Positions 56,440 to 64,000 of a DNA stretch of 64,000 nucleotides are shown one piece after another. The first letter of the stretch is position 1, and each line of letters starts with the position of its first letter. The translations under genes and the position numbers were made by a program. The stretch is from Sycobia sp. Sy_11 (Eukaryota > Arthropoda > Insecta > Hymenoptera > Epichrysomallidae), in the NCBI GenBank assembly GCA_018907035.1, contig JACCIC010000027.1, forward strand, positions 3,911,001-3,975,000, written 5' to 3'. Below the pieces are notes generated by a model. It had not been told where the DNA came from, ran no database searches, and saw only the letters and a program-made list of their open reading frames with translations.

Positions 56440-58095
56440 AAAAAATAATTTTTGTTATTTATGACTTCGGATCAGGAAATAAAATTTCCATAAATAAACG
56501 TGCAATAAATAAAGTATGTGTAATAGTAAAAGTAGAAAAATTTTACAAACATTAGTAAAATCTGCAATATTTATTTCATATATTCTGTTGAAAACAAAAG
56601 ATACGAATCCTTCATGTTTCGCATTTAAATTCTTTGTGCCACAAGTTTTTTGTGTGGCATTTCTAATGAACGACTGAGTATATATCTGTATTATTATTTT
56701 AAAAAATTTATTTTTATAATAATAATCAATAAAATTATTCCAAACTTCATTTTTTTATATATTCGTTCAAAAAATAAAATTGTAATACCCGAAACGAATT
56801 GATAGAGAAAGTTCAAAGACGGCATAACATTAAAGCTTATAGAAACAATTATTGTTACCAATGATTCAGAAAGAAGTTTAGCTATATCACGAACAATATA
56901 TAGTACATTTGTGGCTAAGGCTTTAGACTTCAAATCAGAACGTAACATTTGGATTGACTCTTTGAGAACCGACTAGGTAAAAAATAGTTTTCAACGTATT
57001 CTTCAAAGAAAAGAATCATGAAATTGTACAATTATATCTATATATATTATTTAAAATTAATAGAGGTTCAAAAAAAATGAATTTGCCAATCATATCGTCA
57101 TGTAAATTAATTGGGGTTTTTATAATCAAGAATCAATCAAAATTAATATAAACCGAATGGAATGAGTGTTAAAAATACTGATTAGAAATCCACATTTTTG
57201 TATAAAGAAATATATTAAAGGAGAATAAATTTATTTATTTAAATTAAATCTTATTAAATTGAATAAATAATTTTTTATCGGGATTATTTTTCTTTTATAA
57301 AATTTTAATTTAATATTACTGCCATATCATCTTGATACAATATTATACGATTTAATTTAATTTAATATTATTATTAATTTAATAATAATTATTAATGGAA
57401 TGCATTAAGTTTTCAATAATTGTAATAAATAAAATATCCTCTACAATATCAAAACTTGATATTTATATTATTTCCTTATTTTTAATACTTCTAAAGATAT
57501 TTTGATGATTATAATTGTTATTTCTTTGCTAATTTTTGTACAAACATCGTTTCACACCTATAAATCGAAAGCCATTTACAATGTCGAATAAATGCAATTC
57601 ATATATTTATGCATTATAGATGTGGGGCTACTCCGATTGAGAGTCAAGCTCTCCAAAAGTTCTTTTTCGGCTCTCGCCGAGCTCTCTTGCTTCTCTTCTG
57701 TAATACAACGCCAAGTAAACTGTACATTAAAATTCATCTATAACATTGTGTGGGCGATAAGAACGAGAGTCGAAAAGAACTGGAGAGAGCTAAAGAAAAC
57801 CAGAGAACGTCCAATCTCATTATATATTTTTAGGTAATTTTACTTTTTCATAATAATTTAATTTTTTTGTTTAAATTCTATATTATCTAGGAAAATAATC
57901 TTCGCATTAAAAAATGAAAAGAGTAACTTTCGATTTAGAAGTTAATTTTTCATAATAATTATACAATTGAGACACCAAAAAGTTATGTGCTTTTTGGCTC
58001 TCACTGAGCTTTCCCCGCCTCTCTTCTACTTTCAAAGTGTTTCTCTTATTCCCTTTACAAATAAGTAGTACGTTGTTTATAAATGATAACAAGCG
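56440..58095 (+). repeat. left arm of a large inverted repeat
   Basis: It pairs with 58,405-59,640 in opposite orientation around a spacer of about 310 bp. Landmarks shared by the arms: CATAAATAAACGTGCAATAA, TTCATGTTT, CTGCCATATCATCTTGATAC-type, a frame starting MQFIYLCIIDVGLLRLRV (57,592), and GGCTCTC-GAGCT motifs. It contains an extra segment of about 530 bp (56,705-57,230) missing from the other arm. That segment encodes an 84-codon minus-strand frame (56,694-56,948) with hydrophobic stretches and no recognised family. Confidence 0.85.
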
Positions 58096-58404
58096 AAAAA
58101 AAAACTTTTTTGATTTTCTATTTCATTAACCATTTTCTAGTCATTTTTTATTCTATAATGGACAGTTCAATTACAATCTATGCTTCACTATAAAAATGTC
58201 ATATTTTTGGTTTAAAAACAGATTTTTGGAGTTTCTTCATAAAATGTTAAATAGCTGTTTGAATAAGTTTTTCATCAATATACTGAGCAATAAACAATAG
58301 TCATTAATACTTTCTACCACTTGCATAATAATAATAGGTTCAAACAAGACAATGTGGTGTATTTATTTATTCATATTTATCTATTCATTTATATTATAAT
58401 TTTC

Positions 58405-59640
58405 ATTGTTATCATCTATAAAGAACGTACACCTTATTTGTAAAGGGAAGAAGAGAACTACTTTGAAAGTAGAAAAGAGACGGGGAAAGCTCTGTGAGAG
58501 CCAAAAAGCACATAACTTTTTGGTGTCTGAAATATGTAATGATTATGAAAAATGAAATTCTAAATCGAAAGTTACTCTTTTCATTTTTTAATGTGAAGAT
58601 TATTTTCTAAGATAATGTAGAATTTAAATTAAAAAAATTAAATTTTTATGAAAAAGTAAATTTTAATCGAACTTCCCGTGGTCCTCACCTGCGCGCAATA
58701 GAATTTATTAAAAAATATTTATCTCAAGAAAGAACAATTAGACATTATATTGCGAATATCTAAAAATTACCTAAAAATATATAATGTGATTGGGCGTTCT
58801 CTGGTTTTCTTTAGCTCTCTCCAGTTCTCTTCGACTCTCGTTCTTATCGTCCAAACAATCTTATAGATGAACTTTGATGTACTGTTTACTTGGCGTTGTA
58901 TTACAGAAGAGAAGCAAGAGAGCTCGGCGAGAGCCGAAAGAGAACTTTTGGAGAACTTGACTCTCAATCGGAGTAACCCCTCATCTATAATGCATAAATA
59001 TATGAATTGCATTTATTCGGCATTGTAAATGGCTTTCGATTTATAGGTGTGAAACGATGTTTGTACAAAAATTAGCAAAGAAATAACAATTATTATCAGC
59101 AAAATATCTTTAGAAGTATTAAAAATAATGAAATAATATAAATATCAAGTTTTGATATTTTAGAGAATATTTTATTTATTACAATTATTGAAAACATAAT
59201 GCATTCCATTAATAAACATTATTAAATTAATATTAATATTAAATTAAATTAAATTAAATCGTAGAATATTGAATCAAGATGATATGGCAGTAGTATTAAA
59301 TTAAAGTTTTAAAAAAGAAAAATAATTCCGATAAAAAATTATTTACTCAATTTAATAAGATTTAATTTAAAATTTAAAAAAAAAATTTAAAATAATAATA
59401 CAGATATATACTCAGTCGTTAGAAATACCACACAGAAAACTTGTTGCACGTAGAATTTAATAACTAAACATGAAGGATCGTATATTTTGTTTTCAACAGA
59501 ACATATGAAATAAATATTGTAGATTTTACTAATGTTTGTCAAATTTTTCTACTTCTACTATTACACATATATTATTTATTGCGCATTTTTTATGGAAATT
59601 GTATTGTCCGATACTAAGTGATAGATAAGAAAAAAAATTT
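58405..59640 (-). repeat. right arm of a large inverted repeat
   Basis: Inverted copy of the left arm. It carries the matching 81-codon frame on the minus strand (58,767-59,012, MQFIYLCIIDEGLLRLRV). The arms differ by scattered substitutions and small indels; the right arm lacks the 530-bp segment. The outer ends are roughly GTTATTTATGACTTCGG versus CTTATCTATCACTTAGT. No target duplication was fixed. It ends next to the (TTA)n tail of the R1 element. Confidence 0.85.
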
Positions 59641-60033
59641 TTAACATTATTATTATTTACATTATTATTATTATTATTTTTTTTTTTTTTTTTTACGGAG
59701 TCTGTGAATGCTGTTTATGCATCTCCGATGATCGTTTAGCAAGAATGGTCCTGAAAAACGACCACCAGAGTATGTGCGACTCGACAGAAAACCCATGTCA
59801 CTACGCACTAAACACATATCTCCGTGTTGCACCGCCACCAGCCCGGAACTGTTATACACATTATTTCAGCCTGGGCGGCAGTCCTTGCGTGGTCATTTCA
59901 CTTTCATATCTTTCATTCCAGATTCTCATGCATACTCGATATTACATTCACTCTTCATAGACTTTCAATCGTCCAGACATCCATCTGCTCTTTTGTTCTG
60001 AAGCACATTCATAACGTATTTTGCGATCAGCCG

Positions 60034-60690
60034 TCAGCTGTCCGCGTCCGTCATCATAATTTTCGTCACGTTTTCTGGCGTGATCACTCCTGTCCTCGTC
60101 TGTAACTCTAATCGTGGCTCAGTCCAATGTTCGCACACAAAAAATGTGTGCTCCGCATCGTCCCAAGCCCATCCGCAGTACTTGCATTCTGAAGAGGCGA
60201 CCCTCTTCATCTTGCAGAGGTACTTACGGAAGTATCCGTGTCCGGACAGAAATTGGGTAAGGTAGAAGTTCACCTCTCCGTATTTCCTTTTTTTCCACGG
60301 ACCGATTTCGGGTATTAGTCTTTTCGTCCACCATCCTCTTTCGTCCGTCGTCCACCGTCTCTGCCATGTCTCGATGGTCTTCGTCCGTTCTTCAGTCACA
60401 GCGTCTTCCCATCCAACGTTTGGGCTCCGCTCGTAAATTCGCTTCTGTTCGGCCGCGAGCAGATCGATGGGAATGACCCCAGCAATCACGAAAACGGCGC
60501 TCTCAGACACGGTGCAATACGCGCACGCGATTCTTAACGCGCCCACCCTTTGTACGCTTTTCATGGCGTTCGCGCGTTTCCTGATATTCATCGCGTCGGC
60601 CCAAACTTCCGCCCCGTAAAGCAAAATCGAGTGGGTAACGTTCATCTGCAGTCTGCGAACGTTCTGTTTCGGTCCGTTCGTATTGGCCAT
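60034..60690 (-). CDS. R1 ORF2 C-terminal segment with zinc finger
   Basis: 218 codons on the minus strand. Begins MANTNGPKQNVRRLQMNVTH and includes SILLYGAEVWADAM, the AYCTVSESAVFVIAGVIPID helix, a Trp-rich region (ETWQRRWTTDERGWWTKRLI), FYLTQFLSGHGYFRKYL and a zinc finger CKYCGWAWDDAEHTFFVC (CX2C...HX4C). It ends near MMTDADS. This is the standard C-terminus of R1-clade ORF2. It is separated from the RT frame by stops at 60,690-60,897. Confidence 0.8.
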   Translation of the reverse strand: MANTNGPKQNVRRLQMNVTHSILLYGAEVWADAMNIRKRANAMKSVQRVGALRIACAYCTVSESAVFVIAGVIPIDLLAAEQKRIYERSPNVGWEDAVTEERTKTIETWQRRWTTDERGWWTKRLIPEIGPWKKRKYGEVNFYLTQFLSGHGYFRKYLCKMKRVASSECKYCGWAWDDAEHTFFVCEHWTEPRLELQTRTGVITPENVTKIMMTDADS

Positions 60691-60896
60691 CAGTCTACTT
60701 AGAGCCTTGGCCTTTTCTGCTGCCTTTGTCGCCGCGTTTCGTAGGTGGCGTCAGAAGCTCAGCTTCGCATCCAAGCTAACGCCAAGGTACTTGACTTCAC
60801 TCCTGGTTTCCAGTCTTTCCGTCCCTAACTTCATGGAACCACCGTCTGTATACGTCTGCGAGTCAGCAGCAACAACTCAGTCTTTTGCAGCGCGAG

Positions 60897-61823
60897 CTAC
60901 AGTCCGTGATCTGTCATCCATTCGTTCACGCGTCTCATGACCTGATTCAGCTTTAACTGTATCAAGTGATAGTCGCGTGCGACTATCACGGCTGCCACAT
61001 CGTCGGCATAGGCAATGAGACGCGCGTCGGAGGGCATGTCTAGTCCAAGCAAACCGTCGTATTGTACGTTCCAGAAGTCGGGGCCTAAAATGGAACCCTG
61101 CGCCACCCCCGCTGTCACGCGTTTCCATTTCTTTCCGTCCAAAGTATCATACGTCAGTCCTCGGCCTCGTAAGTAGTCCCGTATGATACGAAGGAGGTAG
61201 GAGTCAACTTTGAAAGTCAACTCCAACGCGCCCAGTATCTCTGTCCATTTTGCAGAGTTAAAGGCGTTACGAACGTCCAGGGTCACCAACAGAACCAGTG
61301 GTCTGGTTGCATGACAGCCCCTGTTCGCCGCGTGAAAGATGTTCGTCACGTCACCTATAGCTCCGATTGTCGACCGTCCTTTTCTAAATCCGTGTTGTTG
61401 TTCGGATAGGTCTCCGGCGTTTTTAATTGCCTGTGACAGTCTTGGTCTCAGCAGTAGCGCCAACAGCTTCCCTGCCATATTTAGTAGGCAGAGAGGCCTG
61501 TACGAAGAAGGCAAATCGGGGTTCCCCTTAGACTTACGGATGAGAACCAATCGAGCCTCCTTCCAGAGCCTGCTAAAAACTCCCTCCACCAGACACACGT
61601 TGTACAAACCCAAAAGGATGTCCGGGCGGCACGAAGCGACCACCCGTAACACCTCACTAGGTATGCCAACGCGACCCGGGGCCTTGTTAGGCTTCAACGC
61701 ATTCGAAGCTCTGCGGAGCTCTTCCAGTGTGAAGAGAGGGATCTCTATATCTGTCATTTCGTTTGTCGCGTCCGTTCTGTTGGGATGGGTTGGGAAAAGT
61801 TTCTCAACTATCCGCTCCATCAC
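60897..61823 (-). CDS. R1 ORF2 reverse transcriptase domain, open segment
   Basis: 308 codons without stop. RT motifs in order: NKAPGRVGIPSEVL (motif 1), LVLIRKSKGNPDLPSSYRPL (motif 2), EQQHGFRKGRSTIGAI (motif 2a/3), LLVTLDVRNAFNSAKW (A, catalytic Asp), GVAQGSILGPDFWN (B), LIAYADDVAAV (C, the two catalytic Asp present) and the region WMTDHGL. It ends with a nonsense codon right after DHGL, and the strand continues in-frame for several codons beyond it (ALQKTELLLL), so one stop cut it from the C-terminal part. The catalytic residues are intact. Confidence 0.88.
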   Translation of the reverse strand: MMERIVEKLFPTHPNRTDATNEMTDIEIPLFTLEELRRASNALKPNKAPGRVGIPSEVLRVVASCRPDILLGLYNVCLVEGVFSRLWKEARLVLIRKSKGNPDLPSSYRPLCLLNMAGKLLALLLRPRLSQAIKNAGDLSEQQHGFRKGRSTIGAIGDVTNIFHAANRGCHATRPLVLLVTLDVRNAFNSAKWTEILGALELTFKVDSYLLRIIRDYLRGRGLTYDTLDGKKWKRVTAGVAQGSILGPDFWNVQYDGLLGLDMPSDARLIAYADDVAAVIVARDYHLIQLKLNQVMRRVNEWMTDHGL

Positions 61824-62015
61824 TTTCGCGTCTCATAGTTCCGGCGGACCCCGACCTCCCAGGGCGCATGTTACAATTTTATAACCGTTGCCCCAGGGAT
61901 CCGAGTCTACCTCGTCGATTAGTTTTGTCCAACACCGTTTCTTACTGTCATTGATCGCGTATCTCAGTCGCTGTCTGGCGCGACTATACTCTGTAGAGTA
62001 TAGTCCCACTACGCC

Positions 62016-62979
62016 TCAACTTCGGGCTCGTTGAGCTTTCCGTCTTAGCTTCAAACAATTGCTTCTGAGATCCGCGATCTCGGCTGTCCACCAGTATGTT
62101 TGTCGTCTGTTTCGTACTTTCCGTTTCTTGGGCATGGTGGCATCGCATAGGCGCTGGAGAAAGCCAATCGTTGCCGCCGCTAACGCCTCTACACTGCCCG
62201 GTTCGTCAACTCTTGAGGCACCTCTCGTAAGGGAGGTTCTGCATTTTGCAGATACCTTTCGAGTTCGTCTATGTCTAGGCGTTTGGGGTTCCACCCCGTA
62301 GATCTTGTGCCCCGTCTCCTTGTCTGTCTCGTCGCGTCTGTCAGTTTGAAGGCAATGTACTGGTGATCACTGGCCGTATAGTCCTGGATCACCCGCCACG
62401 CCCTTATCCTAGTTCGAATTCTGTCCGAGGTCAGAGTCACGTCTGGTATGAGTTACCATACCCCGGTCGTCTGTACGTCGGTCCAGCCTTGCGGCCATCT
62501 CCAGCAGCAGTCTTCCCCGTCTGTTGGTCAAGGGCATTCCCCACTCGATCGCCCGCGCGTTAAAGTCGCCTGCCACGATCACGTTACCAGGGATTTCCCG
62601 CGCCCTCGATTTTTCCAAGTTTAGCCGCGTACTCGGAGGCACTGCTGTTTGGGCTCAGGTAAACACTGACATAGGTTATGTCAGCGACCGCCACCCAGAC
62701 ACAGTCCTCCTCAGTCCCGCTGCGTACGATATTCGACGCACCCTTTCCACGTAACCAAACTGCGGACTTGCCCGAGCTGCTTGTGAGCGAAGTCGGTAAT
62801 CGTCTGTCTTTGTATTGCTCACTGATAATCAGCACGTCGATGTTCAGTTCCGCCGGAATCTGCGGGAGCAGTGCGTCTGCCACGCTAATTCTGTTCATAT
62901 TGCATTGGAGTATCGTCGTGGTCATTGTGTGACTGTCTTTGTCTTCTGTTCTGTTAGTGCTATCCTGAACGCGGCACAC
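62016..62979 (-). pseudogene. R1 ORF2, apurinic-type endonuclease domain, broken
   Basis: The endonuclease nicks the target DNA to prime reverse transcription. Visible: ILQCNMNRISVADALLPQ and DVLIISEQYKDRRLP (62,584-62,979), VIVAGDFNARAIEWG (62,409-62,642, the metal-binding GDFN motif), and ASDHQYIAF (62,189-62,440, the SDH motif), followed by a linker with TYWWTAEIADLR (62,016-62,294). These pieces lie in different frames, so at least three shifts or stops separate them. The order is that of R1-clade ORF2. Confidence 0.8.
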
Positions 62980-63957
62980 GACGACGAGCCGGGTAAGTGT
63001 CCCCTGTCTCGGATATTATCCTCAGTGCATAGGAAACACTCCCCACGACTCTTGCAGTCCTTGTGGGAATGACCCTCGAGGCCGCATCGCCAGCAGCAGC
63101 TTCGTCTGTCCAGTCCTTTACAGTCTTTCCGTACATGACCGAACCCGAGGCATCTATAGCATCGCGAGACGCGTATCCTTGCTCGTATTCTTGATATAAC
63201 CCACCCGATTTTAATACGCCCTTTCCTTAAGAGGTCGGTAGCCTCTTTTACGTCAAAATCGCAGACCGCCATTCTCTGTCCTCGACTGTTAACGTCGAAA
63301 ACATGGGACCGACGGTCTGCAGTCCGTCCCGTTTCCCGATTTAACGCGTTCGCGATGTCCTCGTCGGTCGTGACACAGTCCAAGTCTAGGAATTCCAGTA
63401 TCATCCTGGAGGTCAAATCTTTTACGCGTCCAGTCTCTCCGACAGCGTCTTGAAGAACCTGTCGGAAGTCCGTCTCGTTGTTCTGTCTGGAGAGCTGTAA
63501 AAGTACCGCGCCGTCTTTTATCTTTCTTATTTGTTCTGACTTGAGTATTACACTTATCAGGGTCCACCTTTTGCCGTATTGTTCGTACCACGTCTACGTA
63601 CGTCTGTCCCTCAGCCGGCTTGATCATGATCGCTCCTCCCCTGCCTTTGAGGTTACGGCGATCAGATCCGCGACCTTGGAGTCTCGCTTTTGTCTGCTCT
63701 TTTGTCTGTTTGTTGTCCGTCTCGGTCTTTTTCAGTTTTTTATGTTTTGAGACCACCTTCGCCCACCTTTCGGTCTCGATCATCCGCTGCTGTTCGGCCG
63801 CCTGCTCCGGAGTAGGGGTCTGACGGTCTCTTTTCCGTTTCTGAGGAGTTGCCTCCTCACATTCACTCTGTCCTTTATCTTTCTGTTTTTGTCGGAGCAG
63901 TCTCATTCGCTTCAGTTCATACTGTCCGATTTCCACTGCTTCATTGATCTCACTCAA
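62922..63957 (-). pseudogene. R1 ORF1 (gag-like), frameshifted
   Basis: ORF1 protein binds the element's RNA and helps form the ribonucleoprotein. The N-terminal part (63,289-63,957) is basic and coiled-coil-like (KRMRLLRQKQKDKGQSE). The C-terminal part, in another frame (62,922-63,416), has three zinc knuckles: CYRCLGFGHVRKDC, CWRCGLEGHSHKDC (both CX2CX4HX4C), and a third of the form CFLC...H...C. The two frames overlap by about 130 bp, which marks a frameshift around 63,290-63,416. It overlaps the start of ORF2 (62,979), as is common in R1-clade elements. Confidence 0.8.
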
Positions 63958-64000
63958 ACCGTTTTTTATTATTTGACTTACATTTTTTTGTATGCAAGTC

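Larger units (their letters stand above)
59677..64000 (-). mobile_element. R1-clade non-LTR retrotransposon, 3' part, running off the window
   Basis: On the minus strand: ORF1 (zinc-knuckle protein) at 63,957-62,922, ORF2 with endonuclease, reverse transcriptase and C-terminal zinc finger at 62,979-60,034, a 3' UTR of about 330 bp, and a poly(A) seen as 18 T at 59,677-59,694, preceded by (TTA)n. The element continues beyond the window. Frameshifts and nonsense codons make it inactive as read. It lies immediately outside the palindrome's right arm. Confidence 0.88.

Noticed and set aside
61339..61884. 181-codon plus-strand frame
   Set aside because: Antisense of the R1 reverse transcriptase.
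1..64000. CRISPR arrays, rRNA genes or bacterial operons
   Set aside because: No regularly spaced repeats with unique spacers, no rRNA signatures, and eukaryotic splice signals and transposons throughout.

Overview
The window is eukaryotic and looks like an insect genome, most likely hymenopteran and plausibly an ant. It is AT-rich, carries many (TA)n and (GA)n microsatellites, has no operons, and contains odorant-receptor-type exons, mariner elements close to ant ones, Penelope-like elements, an R1-clade LINE and Maverick/Polinton (adintovirus-like) relics. The species assignment is an inference from family content. I see no tRNA, rRNA or CRISPR.

Layout: 0-4.5 kb holds GC-richer islands between (TA)n arrays, a Penelope-type terminal repeat with a hammerhead-like core, and a probable solo LTR. 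From 4.6 to 12.4 kb on the minus strand is Maverick copy A: protein-primed family-B DNA polymerase, pX-like protein, two further late-type proteins, adenain-type protease and a terminal Glu-rich ORF, all broken. From 13 to 20.5 kb come a TATA/Inr-type core promoter, a three-copy hairpin repeat, a Penelope RT/GIY-YIG fragment, an AT-rich repeat family, a solo gypsy LTR inside a (TA)n array and a mariner relic. From 20.9 to 24.2 kb on the plus strand is Maverick copy B, decayed and interrupted by a 5'-truncated R1 fragment; it keeps a capsid-type segment that copy A lacks. From 25 to 36 kb are decayed or unrecognised coding-like stretches and mariner relics.

From 36.26 to 54.53 kb lie two odorant-receptor exons on the plus strand whose splice sites and phase fit exactly across a 17,671-bp gap. 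That putative giant intron holds at least eight mariner copies, one Tc1 relic, a gypsy integrase fragment and Penelope sequence. One mariner (39,608-40,893) is intact, with an uninterrupted 345-codon transposase, terminal inverted repeats and a TA target duplication. A GC-rich block with a possible first coding exon (44,376) also lies in this interval.

From 55.1 to 59.65 kb are a GC-rich block inserted in (TA)n and a roughly 3.2-kb imperfect palindrome. From 59.68 kb to the window end, minus strand, is an R1-clade non-LTR retrotransposon (zinc-knuckle ORF1; endonuclease-RT ORF2) with nonsense and frameshift damage. The only plausible host gene is the odorant receptor; everything else recognisable is mobile or endogenous-virus-like.
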